A stretch of 64,000 nucleotides of DNA from Mycolicibacterium aurum (GTDB taxonomy: Bacteria; Actinomycetota; Actinomycetes; Mycobacteriales; Mycobacteriaceae), in the NCBI GenBank assembly GCA_900078775.1, contig LT549889.1, positions 4,650,001 to 4,714,000 of the forward strand, given 5' to 3'. How positions within the stretch are numbered: position 1 is the stretch's first letter; each line of letters opens with the position of its first letter. The position numbers were made by a program, and so were the translations under genes. The notes beneath the pieces are model-generated. The model was not told where the DNA came from and did not search any database. It saw nothing but the letters and a program-made list of their open reading frames with translations. Shown here piece by piece: positions 39,671 through 48,465 of the stretch.

Positions 39671-40150
39671 ATGGTCGACCTACACCCCGGAATCGCCGTG
39701 CTGGCCCCGCTGCTGGGCACCTGGTCGGGACCCGGCGCCGGTGAATACCCCACCATCGAGCCGTTCGGATACACCGAGACCGTCACCTTCGGCCACGTCG
39801 GGAAACCGTTCCTGACCTATGCGCAGCGCACCCGCGCCACCGACGACGGCCGGCCGCTGCACGCCGAGACCGGCTATGTCCGTGTCCCCGAACCGGGCCG
39901 GGTGGAGTGGATGCTCGCCCACCCCACCGGCATCGTCGAGATCCTGGAGGGCACCCTGCACGCCGAAGACGGTGCGCTGCGCATGGACCTGCGCTCCACC
40001 ATCTCGCGGTCCGCCTCGGCCAAGGAGGTCACCGCACTGACCCGCACCTTCACCCTGGCCGGTGACGAACTGAGTTACACCGTGCAGATGGCCGCGGTCG
40101 GCCAACCGCTGCGGCATCACCTGGCCGCCACGCTGCGGAGGGAATCCTGA
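39671..40150 (+). CDS. Nitrobindin-like heme beta-barrel protein (peroxynitrite isomerase family)
   Basis: Nitrobindins bind ferric haem in a ten-stranded barrel and isomerise peroxynitrite to nitrate. The 159-residue product has the diagnostic G-T-W-S-G-P-G (16-22), the following G-E-Y-P-T-I, and a C-terminal R-H-H pair (149-150) that supplies the haem ligand. Mtb Rv2717c is, as I recall, the model member. TAGGCT (39658-39663) lies seven bases before ATG, suggesting a leaderless message. The stop touches the start of the esterase gene. Confidence 0.9.
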   Translation: MVDLHPGIAVLAPLLGTWSGPGAGEYPTIEPFGYTETVTFGHVGKPFLTYAQRTRATDDGRPLHAETGYVRVPEPGRVEWMLAHPTGIVEILEGTLHAEDGALRMDLRSTISRSASAKEVTALTRTFTLAGDELSYTVQMAAVGQPLRHHLAATLRRES

Positions 40151-41385
40151 TGAGCACCGGTGGCCGGATCCGGGTGCCCGCCGACCTCGATTCGGTCACC
40201 GCCCGCGGCGCCGAGGACCATTCTGAGGTCGATCCCGCTGCCGTGGAACGGATCTGGGCTGCCGCCCGGTACTGGTATTCGGCCGGGATGCAGCCGGCCA
40301 TCCAGGTCTGCCTGCGCCGGGGCGGCAAGGTGATCCTGGACCGGGCGATCGGTCACGCCTGGGGCAACGGCCCGGCCGATTCCGTTGACGCCGAAAAGGT
40401 TCCGGTCCGCACCGAAACCCCGTTCTGTGTGTACTCGGCGGCCAAGGCGATCACCACCACCGTCGCGCACATGCTGGTCGAGCGCGGCGTGTTCGCCCTG
40501 GAGGACCGGGTGTGTGACTACCTGCCCGGCTACACCAGCCACGGCAAGGACCGCACCACCATCCGGCACGTGCTCACCCACAGCGCCGGGATCCCGTTCG
40601 CCACCGGGCCGCAGCCCGACCTCAAACGGATGGACGACAGCGACTACGCGCGCGAGATGCTGGGCCGGATGAAGCCGGTGTACCGGCCCGGCCTGGTGCA
40701 CATCTACCACGGGGTGACCTGGGGGCCGCTGATGCGCGAGATCATCTCCGCGGCGACCGGGCGCGGCATCCGCGACATCCTCGCCGAGGAGATCCTCGGC
40801 CCGCTGGGGTTCCGCTGGACGAATTACGGTGTGGCACCGGCCGATGTGTCCAAGGTGGCGCCCAGCCACGTCACCGGCAAACCACTGCCCGCGCCGATCG
40901 CCAAGGCGTTCAAGCTCGCCGTCGGCGGCACCCCGCAGCAGATCATCCCGTTCTCCAACACGCCGGAGTTCCTGACCGGGGTGATCCCGTCGTCGAACAC
41001 CGTGTCCAACGCCCACGAGCTGTCCCGGTTCGCCGAGATCCTCTGCCACGGAGGGGAACTCGACGGGGTGCGGATCATGTCGCCGCAGACGCTGCGGGCC
41101 GCCACCGCCGAGGCGCGCCGGCTGCGGCCCGACCTCGCGGTCGGGATGATGCCGATGCGCTGGGGCACCGGGTACATGCTCGGCGCCAAGCGGTTCGGGC
41201 CGTTCGGCCGCGACGCCGAGGGCGCATTCGGGCATACCGGGCTGACCGACATCGCGGTGTGGGCGGACCCGCAGCGTGCGCTGTCGGTGGCGGTGGTCAG
41301 CAGCGGGAAGCCCAGCGGACATCCGGAGGCCAAGCGTTATCCGGCGCTGCTGAGCCGGATCAACGCCGAGATACCGCGGGTCTAG
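40150..41385 (+). CDS. Beta-lactamase-fold serine hydrolase/esterase (LipE-like)
   Basis: The 411-residue protein has S96-A-A-K99 (the S-x-x-K nucleophile pair), a Tyr in I-Y-H-G-V and G-H-T-G in place of K-T-G, the arrangement of class C-type esterases rather than true beta-lactamases. Mycobacterial relatives act as lipases or esterases. No signal peptide is visible, so it is probably cytoplasmic. It starts at ATG 40150, sharing one base with the nitrobindin stop, and ends in a CTAG overlap with the SRPBCC gene. Confidence 0.87.
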   Translation: MSTGGRIRVPADLDSVTARGAEDHSEVDPAAVERIWAAARYWYSAGMQPAIQVCLRRGGKVILDRAIGHAWGNGPADSVDAEKVPVRTETPFCVYSAAKAITTTVAHMLVERGVFALEDRVCDYLPGYTSHGKDRTTIRHVLTHSAGIPFATGPQPDLKRMDDSDYAREMLGRMKPVYRPGLVHIYHGVTWGPLMREIISAATGRGIRDILAEEILGPLGFRWTNYGVAPADVSKVAPSHVTGKPLPAPIAKAFKLAVGGTPQQIIPFSNTPEFLTGVIPSSNTVSNAHELSRFAEILCHGGELDGVRIMSPQTLRAATAEARRLRPDLAVGMMPMRWGTGYMLGAKRFGPFGRDAEGAFGHTGLTDIAVWADPQRALSVAVVSSGKPSGHPEAKRYPALLSRINAEIPRV

Positions 41386-41801
41386 GCCCGCGAGACCGCG
41401 CGCACCAGCAACCGCAGCAGCACCTGGCCGATGCCCGCGAGCGGGATCTTCACCGGCGCAAACGAGGCGGTCGAGGAGATCGTGTACTCGATCCGGGTGC
41501 CGGTGCCGGCCTCGCTAAGCCGGACCTCGCCGGCGTAGCCGGGGAACGGCGTGCCGGAAAGGGCCTTGTAACCGAACACGTTCGGCGCCTCGAAGGTGGT
41601 CACCTCCTCGACGATGTCCGGCCCGGGCCCCGGGGTGCTGATCCGGCGGACCGCACCTACCCCGTTGGGCTCCGGCGTGCCGGGCGTGCCCAGGCTGACG
41701 GTCAGGCCGGGCGCCCAGCCGGCCATGCCGACGTGATCGGTCAGGACGGCCCACACCGTGTCGATAGGAGCGCTGACGGTGGCGTTCGCGGTGACATGCA
41801 T
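41382..41801 (-). CDS. SRPBCC (START/Bet v1-like) lipid-binding protein
   Basis: The 139-residue protein has the polyketide-cyclase/dehydrase pattern: A-P-I-D-T-V-W-A-V-L-T-D near the N-terminus and a C-terminal amphipathic helix. Such helix-grip folds bind hydrophobic ligands. ATG 41801 is chosen; a longer frame to 41852 would include P-G-R-P-T-G-G-Q without family support. It is divergent from the FadE pair. Confidence 0.82.
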   Translation of the reverse strand: MHVTANATVSAPIDTVWAVLTDHVGMAGWAPGLTVSLGTPGTPEPNGVGAVRRISTPGPGPDIVEEVTTFEAPNVFGYKALSGTPFPGYAGEVRLSEAGTGTRIEYTISSTASFAPVKIPLAGIGQVLLRLLVRAVSRA

Positions 41802-41871
41802 GGGCCCATCTTGCCCACCGGTTGGTCGACCCGGATACGTGACGACGATCACTGCTGCCTATGGTGGCCTG

Positions 41872-43062
41872 ATGAGCACCGTCACCGATGCGGACCGGGT
41901 CGCCGACCTGGCGCGGCAGGTCGTGGCCGACCACGACCCCAAGAAGGTACCGATCCCGGAGTTCCTGACCGCCTGTTACGACGCGGGCCTGTCCTGGGTG
42001 CATTTCCCCGAGGGCCTCGGTGGCCTCGGGGTGTCCCGCGGGCTGCAGGCCGTCGCCGACGGCATCCTGCAGGGCGCCGGCGGCCCGATGCCGCTCGGCC
42101 TCAACCCGATGGGCTACGGGATGGCCGCACCGACGGTGCGGGAACACGCGCAGTCCGAGGAGCTGAAGAAGTTCTGGCTGCGCCCGCTGGCCAGCACCGA
42201 GGACATCTGGTGCCAGCTGTTCTCCGAGCCGGGCGCCGGCTCGGACCTGGCCGGGCTGGCCACCTCGGCGGTCCGCGACGGCGACGACTGGGTGATCAAC
42301 GGTCAGAAGGTGTGGACCAGCCTGGCCCACCGGGCCCGCTGGGGCCTGCTGTTGGCCCGCACGAATCCCGATGTGGCCAAGCACAAGGGCCTCACCTACT
42401 TCGTGCTCGACATGCACGCGCCCGGGGTCGAGACCCGCCCGCTGCGCCAGCTCACCGGGCAGGCCGAGTTCAACGAGGTCTACATCACCGACGCCCGCAT
42501 CCCGGACGCGCACCGCCTCGGTGACGTCGGCAACGGCTGGGCGGTCGCGATGACCACCCTGATGAACGAGCGCAGCGCACTGGGCGGCAGCGGCAGCCGG
42601 CGCGGGGCCGGCACCATCGCCGAGGCCGTGGACCTGTGGGCGTCGCGGCCCGATCTGCACACCCCGGTGCTGCGGGACCGGCTGACCCAGCTGTGGTTGC
42701 GCTCGGAGGCCCAGCGGCTCACCGCCCAGCGGTCCCGGGCGTCGGCGACGGTGGGTGGGCCCGGCCCGGAGGGGTCGATCGGCAAGCTGGTCGGCGCCGA
42801 ACTCAATCAGCACATCTACACCTGGTGCATGGATCTGCTCGGCCCGGAAGGCGTGCTGTACCACGGCTACGAGCTCAACCGGGATGACGACGGCGACTGG
42901 CGCGGTCCCATCCAGCAGAGGTTCCTGCGCAGCAAGGCCAACACCATCGAAGGCGGTACCTCCGAAGTGATGCGAAACATCCTGGCCGAGCGGATCCTGG
43001 GGCTGCCCGGGGATCTGCGGGCCGACGCCGGTATGCCGTGGAAGGACGTGCCCCGTGGCTGA
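41872..43062 (+). CDS. Acyl-CoA dehydrogenase subunit FadE-type (first of pair)
   Basis: The 396-residue flavoprotein has F-S-E-P-G-A-G-S-D-L-A (FAD and substrate loop), W-V-I-N-G-Q-K-V-W-T, and the C-terminal E-G-G-T-S-E-V-M-R-N-I-L-A-E-R. TATGGT (41860-41865) six bases before ATG marks a leaderless promoter. It overlaps the second FadE gene by 8 bp; mycobacterial paired FadE proteins often form alpha2beta2 enzymes acting on sterol side-chain or bulky acyl-CoA. Confidence 0.93.
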   Translation: MSTVTDADRVADLARQVVADHDPKKVPIPEFLTACYDAGLSWVHFPEGLGGLGVSRGLQAVADGILQGAGGPMPLGLNPMGYGMAAPTVREHAQSEELKKFWLRPLASTEDIWCQLFSEPGAGSDLAGLATSAVRDGDDWVINGQKVWTSLAHRARWGLLLARTNPDVAKHKGLTYFVLDMHAPGVETRPLRQLTGQAEFNEVYITDARIPDAHRLGDVGNGWAVAMTTLMNERSALGGSGSRRGAGTIAEAVDLWASRPDLHTPVLRDRLTQLWLRSEAQRLTAQRSRASATVGGPGPEGSIGKLVGAELNQHIYTWCMDLLGPEGVLYHGYELNRDDDGDWRGPIQQRFLRSKANTIEGGTSEVMRNILAERILGLPGDLRADAGMPWKDVPRG

Positions 43063-44218
43063 GAATATGGCTGAGAACGAATTCGTGTTCACCTCCGAGC
43101 AGGCCCAATTGCGGGACGCCGTGCGCAAGTTCAGCGCCGAGCACTTCGGTGAGGCCAAGGCCCGCGTGCAGATGGAGTCGCAGCCGCGCTTCGACCGGCG
43201 GGTCTGGCAGCGGCTGGGCTCCGAGCTCGGGGTGCTCGGGCTGTCGGTGCCCGAGGCCGACGGTGGGGTCGGCGGCACGCTGATCGACCAGGCGATCGCG
43301 GTCGAGGAGCTCGGTGCGGCGCTGGCGACCGGACCGTTGTTCGGCACGGTGTACCTGGCCATCCCGGCGCTGGTCGCCGCCTCGGCTGGCACGGCGCGCG
43401 ACGAGCTGTTGGGCGCCCTGGTGGAGGGCGCCCGCACCGCGGCATTCGCCGTACCCGATCGGGCCGGGGCCTTCGATCCGGCCGCCGTCACGGTGACCGG
43501 CACCGATGCGCTGACCGGCACCGTCGCGCGGGTGGTGGACGCCGATGACGCCGACGAATTGCTGGTCGCCGCAACGGGTCCCGACGGCATCGCGCTCTAC
43601 GCGGTGGACGCCGCCGGGGCCGGTGTGCAGCGCACCGGCCTGGTCACCCTGGACCTGACCCGCCCGCAGGCCACCGTCGAGCTCACCGGCGCCCCGGCCC
43701 GCCTGATCGCCGGACCGGACGAGGCCACCCGGGTCATCGAGCATGCTTTGCAGGTCGGCGCGACGCTGCTGGCCGCCGAACAGGTCGGCGCCGCACAGCA
43801 TCTGCTGAACCTGTCGGTCGAATACGCGAAGTCCCGGCTGCAGTTCGGCCGCCCCATCGGCTCCTTCCAGGCGGTCAAGCACCGACTGGCCGAGGGCATG
43901 GTCGATCTGGAGCATGCCCGCTCGGCCACCTATCACGCGGTGTGGGCGCTCACCGACGGCTCCGATGATCCCGCGCTGGCCGCGAGCATCGCCCAGGCGC
44001 TGGCCTCGGCGACCTTCGCCCGGATCGCCTCGGACACCGTGCAGGTGCACGGCGGCATCGGGTTCACCTGGGAGCACCAGGCGCATCTGTTCCTGAAGCG
44101 GGCCAGCACCGACGCCGCCCTGCTGGGCAGCGCCGAGGCGCACCGGGACCGGGTGGCCGCGCTGGTGCTCGACACCGCGACGGCCGACCGGCCACCGCGG
44201 GTCGCCACCGGCGTCTAG
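43055..44218 (+). CDS. Acyl-CoA dehydrogenase subunit FadE-type (second of pair)
   Basis: The 387-residue partner has the ACAD fold with R-L-Q-F-G-R-P-I-G-S-F-Q-A-V-K-H (FAD adenine contact) and V-H-G-G-I-G-F-T-W-E-H. The middle region is diverged and lacks the usual E-P-G-A-G-S-D loop (it reads V-P-D-R-A-G-A-F-D), so it is probably the non-catalytic half of a heteromer with the preceding gene. GTG 43055 lies within the end of that gene. Convergent stop overlap with the hydrolase. Confidence 0.92.
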   Translation: MAENMAENEFVFTSEQAQLRDAVRKFSAEHFGEAKARVQMESQPRFDRRVWQRLGSELGVLGLSVPEADGGVGGTLIDQAIAVEELGAALATGPLFGTVYLAIPALVAASAGTARDELLGALVEGARTAAFAVPDRAGAFDPAAVTVTGTDALTGTVARVVDADDADELLVAATGPDGIALYAVDAAGAGVQRTGLVTLDLTRPQATVELTGAPARLIAGPDEATRVIEHALQVGATLLAAEQVGAAQHLLNLSVEYAKSRLQFGRPIGSFQAVKHRLAEGMVDLEHARSATYHAVWALTDGSDDPALAASIAQALASATFARIASDTVQVHGGIGFTWEHQAHLFLKRASTDAALLGSAEAHRDRVAALVLDTATADRPPRVATGV

Positions 44219-45042
44219 TGCCGCGCCCACCACTGGGTGACCAGCTCCGCGTACTCCGCGGGGCGTTCCTCCCAGACGAAATGTCCTGCGCCGTCGACCA
44301 GGTCGGCCCGCCCGGCCGGTAACCGGTCGGCCAGGTACGTCGCGTTGACCGGCGGGACCACCTGATCGGCGCGGCCGGTGACCACCCGCACCGGGGTGTC
44401 GATGGTGGGCAGCAGGTCGCCCAGCACCGGCAGCCAGTGCCGGTAGCTCTGCGCGTACGGGATGGTCTCGGCGAACCGGTCACCGGCGTAGCTCGCCAGA
44501 TAGTCGGCGCGGATGGCCGGCGGTGGGGTGAAACCGGCGATGGTGGACAGCGCCATCTCGACGATGGCCTCGCCGCCGATGTCACGGTAGGGCTGCAGAT
44601 CGGTGGCGAACACCCAGTCATACAGCGGGCCGGAGACGTCGATCGGTACCGCGGCCCCGCCGGAACCCACCACCGCCGAGGCGATCCGGTCCGGCGCGGC
44701 GGCCGCGGCGAACAGTGCCGCCGAGGTGCCGATGTCCGGGCCGACGAGGTGCGGGCGACGCATCCCGAAGGCGTCGGCGACCGCGATGACGAAGTCCCCC
44801 AGCGCCTTCGGGTTCATCAGGTCGGCCCGGTGTGCGGATTGCCCGAAGCCGGGCGGATCGAATGCCACCAGCCGTGCCCGCCCGGCCAGCGCCGGCCACA
44901 CCTGATCGAACGCGTAGACCGATTCCGGCCACGGGCTGATCAGGATGGCGTCGAGGTCCCCGGGTCCGCTCTCGGCGTACCGGATGCGCACCCCGTCGAT
45001 CGTGGTGAATCGCGGGGCGATGCCGGTGGCGTGTGTGGTCAT
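44215..45042 (-). CDS. Alpha/beta hydrolase, epoxide-hydrolase/dehalogenase-like
   Basis: The 275-residue protein has the fold landmarks F-D-P-P-G-F-G-Q-S, nucleophile elbow V-G-P-D-I-G-T (Asp, as in epoxide hydrolases and haloalkane dehalogenases) and A-G-H-F-V-W-E-E for the His. The Asp nucleophile distinguishes it from ordinary esterases. ATG 45042 gives M-T-T-H-A; the frame extends to 45093 without support. Confidence 0.85.
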   Translation of the reverse strand: MTTHATGIAPRFTTIDGVRIRYAESGPGDLDAILISPWPESVYAFDQVWPALAGRARLVAFDPPGFGQSAHRADLMNPKALGDFVIAVADAFGMRRPHLVGPDIGTSAALFAAAAAPDRIASAVVGSGGAAVPIDVSGPLYDWVFATDLQPYRDIGGEAIVEMALSTIAGFTPPPAIRADYLASYAGDRFAETIPYAQSYRHWLPVLGDLLPTIDTPVRVVTGRADQVVPPVNATYLADRLPAGRADLVDGAGHFVWEERPAEYAELVTQWWARH

Positions 45043-45122
45043 GATCCGACTGTGCGCCGCCCCGGGTGCCGAGGCATCACGGCCAGCGGCCAAACGCGTT
45101 ACCGGCTAGCGGTACCCGCCGG

Positions 45123-46340
45123 TCAGGCGATCGCCCCGGAGTCCTTGAGCTCCTCGATCCGGTCCCAGTCCAGGCCGAGCTCCATCAGCACCAGCTCGGT
45201 GTGTTCGGAGGCCTGCGGCGCCCGGGTGGTCTGCAGCGGTTCGTGATTGAACTGCACCGGACCGCGCACCACCTTGAACGGTTTGCCGTCGGATCCCTCG
45301 ACCTCGGTCACCATGTCGTTGGCCAGGGCCTGCTCGTCGCTGCCGAGGTCGACCAGGCTCTGGAAGGGCGCCCACTGGCCCTTCATCGTCTTGAGGTGCT
45401 GACGCCAGTACTCGAAGGGTTTGGCGGCGATCGCCTCGGTGATCAACCGGACCCCCTCCTCGGCGTTCTGGATCAGCGGCATGACGTCGCTGAACCGCGG
45501 GTCGTCGGCCAGCTCCGGCAGGCCGAGGTGTTCGAAGGTGTCCCGGATGTAGCCGGTGGGGCTGACGATGCACAGGTTGATGGTGCCGCCGTCGGAGGTC
45601 AGGTAGTTGGCCATGAACGGGTTGACCGAGGCGATGGTGCCGGGCATCAGCGAGCGCATGGTCTCGCCGGTCTCCATGCCCTGGGTGACGCTGGCCCCGG
45701 CCGCCCACCACGCGGTGCTCAGCAGTGAGACGTCGAGCTCGACGGCCTCACCGGTGCGCTCCCGGTGGAACAGCGCCGCCGAGATACCGCCGGCGATATT
45801 CATCCCGCCGATGGAGTCGCCGAATGCCGGGATGCCCTGCGGCAGTGCGCCGCCGAGTTCCTCGGGGGTGAGCGCATGCCCGACGCCGCTGCGGCTCCAG
45901 AACGCGGTGCCGTCGAAGCCGCCGGTGTCACGCTCGGGGCCCTTGTCCCCGTAGGCGCTGCCGCGGGCGTAGATGATGTCCGGGTTGGCCGCGCGGATGT
46001 GTTCGACGTCGAACTTGTTCTTCTGCCGTTGCGCGGGCATGTAATTGGTCAGGAACACGTCGGCGGTCTTGGCGATCTCGTAGAGCACCTGCTGTCCGCC
46101 CGGGGTGGACACGTCGATCCCGACGCTGCGCTTACCGCGGTTGGGGTGCTCGATCAGCGGGTGCCGGTCCGGGTCGAGCTGGAACCCGCCCATGTTGATG
46201 AAGCCACGCTGGGTGTCCCCGCGCACCGGGTGTTCCACCTTGATGACATCGGCGCCCCAGTCCGCCAGGATCGCGCCGGCGGCCGGCACGAAGGTGAACT
46301 GCGCGACCTCCAGGACGCGCACGCCCTGCATGACCTTCAC
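45123..46340 (-). CDS. CaiB/BaiF family (class III) CoA-transferase
   Basis: These enzymes move CoA between acids through a covalent Asp. The 405-residue protein has the N-terminal V-L-E-V-A-Q-F-T-F-V-P and D-W-G-A-D-V-I-K-V-E-H-P, G-K-R-S-V-G-I-D and the D-V-F-L-T-N-Y region. GTG 46340 is chosen because GGAAGGGGCG lies about eight bases upstream. Its place by a FadE pair, hydrolase and thioesterase suggests acid or sterol catabolism. Two inverted repeats upstream (46376-46394 and 46412-46452) are possible control elements. Confidence 0.9.
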   Translation of the reverse strand: MKVMQGVRVLEVAQFTFVPAAGAILADWGADVIKVEHPVRGDTQRGFINMGGFQLDPDRHPLIEHPNRGKRSVGIDVSTPGGQQVLYEIAKTADVFLTNYMPAQRQKNKFDVEHIRAANPDIIYARGSAYGDKGPERDTGGFDGTAFWSRSGVGHALTPEELGGALPQGIPAFGDSIGGMNIAGGISAALFHRERTGEAVELDVSLLSTAWWAAGASVTQGMETGETMRSLMPGTIASVNPFMANYLTSDGGTINLCIVSPTGYIRDTFEHLGLPELADDPRFSDVMPLIQNAEEGVRLITEAIAAKPFEYWRQHLKTMKGQWAPFQSLVDLGSDEQALANDMVTEVEGSDGKPFKVVRGPVQFNHEPLQTTRAPQASEHTELVLMELGLDWDRIEELKDSGAIA

Positions 46341-46375
46341 TATTTTCGCCCCTTCCGCAGACTTATCGCCGACCG

Positions 46376-46394
46376 TACCGTACTTCCGACGGTA
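46376..46394. promoter_or_regulatory. Inverted repeat upstream of the CoA-transferase gene
   Basis: Perfect arms TACCGT and ACGGTA are separated by seven bases, 36 bp ahead of the GTG start. Suits a dimeric regulator; the binder is unknown. Confidence 0.45.
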
Positions 46395-46411
46395 GGAGTC
46401 GGGATACGTTC

Positions 46412-46452
46412 CGCCGAGGATCGTGGCCAACGGGTGGCTGCGATCCTCGGCG
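46412..46452. terminator. 12-bp perfect stem between oxidoreductase and CoA-transferase genes
   Basis: Arms CGCCGAGGATCG and CGATCCTCGGCG enclose a 17-base loop, 15 bp after the stop of the minus-strand oxidoreductase gene. The GC-rich stem without a U-tract fits a mycobacterial-type terminator or an attenuating hairpin ahead of the CoA-transferase. Confidence 0.55.
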
Positions 46453-46466
46453 TTGACGAAGTAGGG

Positions 46467-47564
46467 TCAGCGCTCCCGCACCCCGCGGTAGATCCCGCGC
46501 CGCACGATCCACGGCTGCAGCACCCGCCGCACCGACCAGGCCGGGAACCGGAACGCCCGACCACCCGGCGCGAACACCTCCAGCCCGTCGGGCTGCGCGC
46601 CGAGCACCGAACCCCAGCGGGCCTTCGGCGGCGTGTAGTCGCGCAGCGGTCTGCCCGCCGCGTAGGCGCGGATGTTGTGTGCGAGCAGTCCGTCGGCGCG
46701 GTTGCGGGCCGACGCCCGCAGCGGATCGGTGGCCGCGACGTCCCCGACGGCGAAGATCTCCGGGTGCCCGGGTACCTGCAATTGCGGTGTGACGCGGACG
46801 AATCCGTCCTGGTCGAGCAGTTCGGCGGGCAGCCATCCGGTGTTGGGCCGCACCCGGCCGACGGCCCAGATCACCGCGTCCGCCCGCACCGCGGGCTGGC
46901 CCGTCGACCAGTGCACCGGGTCGCCGGTGATCTCGTCGTGCTCGGCGGGCAGCACCGCCCGGTGCCCGGGGTGCAGCGCCACCCCGTGCCCGCGCAGCCG
47001 ACCCTCGATCCGGCGCCAGACCCGTCGATGATGTTGCGGCAGAGCGTGTTCGCCGGGGTAGTACAGGCCGATCTCGGTGCCGGGCAGGGCGGCGGCGAGG
47101 TTACCCGCGGCGCTGACGGCGGCCGCGCCCCCGCCGATCACCGCGATGGATCCGGCGGCGGCCAGCCGGCTGTGCACGGCGTGCAGGTCGGCGTCGATAT
47201 CCGCGGCGGTCTGCCAGTGCGGCCGGCGCCAGAAGCCGTTGCTCACCCCGGTGGCGATGACCAGGACGTCGTAGGGATGCTGCTCGACGGTGCCGTCGCG
47301 TTCGACGGTGACGGTCCGCGCGGCCGGGTCCAGTCCGGTCAGCGTGCCGTGCACGGTGCGCACCCGGTCCAGCCCGCGGAACCGGTCGAACCCGGTCCAG
47401 TAGTCGCGGGCCCACTCCTGCGGTCGGGCCACCCGCACCCCGAGTTCCTGCCCGCTGAGCAGGCCGGGTTTGGCCGACACGCCGGTCACCTCGAAGTGCC
47501 GGGCCAGCTTGATCGCGGTCAGCACCCCGGTGTCGCCGAGTCCGGCGATCAGCACACGCTGCAT
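46467..47564 (-). CDS. FAD-dependent NAD(P)H oxidoreductase (NDH-2/AIFM2-like)
   Basis: The 365-residue protein has two dinucleotide folds: V-L-I-A-G-L-G-D-T-G at the N-terminus for FAD and I-A-V-I-G-G-G-A-A-A-V near residue 140 for NAD(P)H, with the second FAD motif I-F-A-V-G-D-V-A. Layout matches type II NADH dehydrogenases and AIFM2/FSP1 quinone reductases. Electron acceptor unknown. It is divergent from the thioesterase gene. Confidence 0.88.
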   Translation of the reverse strand: MQRVLIAGLGDTGVLTAIKLARHFEVTGVSAKPGLLSGQELGVRVARPQEWARDYWTGFDRFRGLDRVRTVHGTLTGLDPAARTVTVERDGTVEQHPYDVLVIATGVSNGFWRRPHWQTAADIDADLHAVHSRLAAAGSIAVIGGGAAAVSAAGNLAAALPGTEIGLYYPGEHALPQHHRRVWRRIEGRLRGHGVALHPGHRAVLPAEHDEITGDPVHWSTGQPAVRADAVIWAVGRVRPNTGWLPAELLDQDGFVRVTPQLQVPGHPEIFAVGDVAATDPLRASARNRADGLLAHNIRAYAAGRPLRDYTPPKARWGSVLGAQPDGLEVFAPGGRAFRFPAWSVRRVLQPWIVRRGIYRGVRER

Positions 47565-47634
47565 GGTGCCACTCTGCCAGCTCCGGAAAGACTTGCGGTT
47601 GCCTTTTCGGTAGCACGGCTCATAACCTCGGGCG

Positions 47635-48465
47635 GTGACCGACGCCTACTACGAACTGCTCGACGCCGAGGACCCGCGCGGCGAGCGGTTCGCCGCCTCC
47701 GAGCATGTGATCAGCACCTGGTCGGCCGCTATGCAGAACGCGGCGCCGGTGTCGGCGCTGCTGCTGCGCGCGCTGGAACGCTGCGCACCGCGCCCGGACG
47801 CCCGGCTGACCCGGGTGGTGGTCGACCTGCTGGGCCCGGTCCCGATGGCCGGTCCGCTGTGGGTGCACGCCGAGGTCCTCCGACCGGGCACCAAGATCGA
47901 ACTGCTCACCGCCCGGATGCTGGGCACCGGTCCCGATGGCGCACCGCGCCCGGTGGCCGAGGCCCGGGCCTGGCGGTTCCAGGGCAGCGACACCGCCGAC
48001 CTGGAGTTCAGCACCGAAGCTCCGCTGCGGCCGCGCAGCGAGGCCACCGCGCGCCCGGTCAATCCGGATCTCGGGCCCAGCTTCGTCGACACGCTGGACT
48101 GGCAGTGGCTCAACGACATCCTGCACAGCGTGCCCGCCGAATGCTGGGTGCGGGCCAAGGTCGATCTGGTCTCCGGGGAGGTGCCGACCCCGCTGCAGCG
48201 GCTGTTCTGTGTGGCCGACGTGGCCAACGGGATGGGGTCGCGGCTGGACGTGCGCCGCTGGACGTTCCTGAACACCGACCTGACCATGCACCTGCACCGG
48301 CTGCCGCGCGGGGACTGGTTCGGCATCCGCGCGGTGAGCAACTACGGGCCCGACGGGGTGGGCACCTCGGTGGCCACCCTGTTCGACGCCGACGGCCCGG
48401 TGGCCGCGCTGCAGCAGGCCCAGTTGGTCCGCCGGCGTCAGCCGATCGCGTCGATCGCCTTGTAG
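47635..48465 (+). CDS. Acyl-CoA thioesterase, TesB-like double hotdog
   Basis: The 276-residue protein has the two-hotdog arrangement of the TesB/4HBT_3 family: F-A-A-S-E-H-V-I-S-T-W near the start and D-T-L-D-W-Q-W-L-N-D-I in the second half. It should hydrolyse acyl-CoA of undetermined length. GTG 47635 lies six bases after TAACCT (47623-47628), a leaderless promoter. It overlaps the convergent hrpA by 28 bp. Confidence 0.85.
   Translation: MTDAYYELLDAEDPRGERFAASEHVISTWSAAMQNAAPVSALLLRALERCAPRPDARLTRVVVDLLGPVPMAGPLWVHAEVLRPGTKIELLTARMLGTGPDGAPRPVAEARAWRFQGSDTADLEFSTEAPLRPRSEATARPVNPDLGPSFVDTLDWQWLNDILHSVPAECWVRAKVDLVSGEVPTPLQRLFCVADVANGMGSRLDVRRWTFLNTDLTMHLHRLPRGDWFGIRAVSNYGPDGVGTSVATLFDADGPVAALQQAQLVRRRQPIASIAL

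Noticed and set aside
40150-41385. Beta-lactamase
   Set aside because: It has S-x-x-K but no signal peptide, and G-H-T-G replaces K-T-G; the esterase group fits better.
46341-46430. N-terminal extension of the CoA-transferase frame
   Set aside because: It reads plausibly as protein but lacks a start other than TTG, runs across two inverted repeats, and a good ribosome site precedes GTG 46340.
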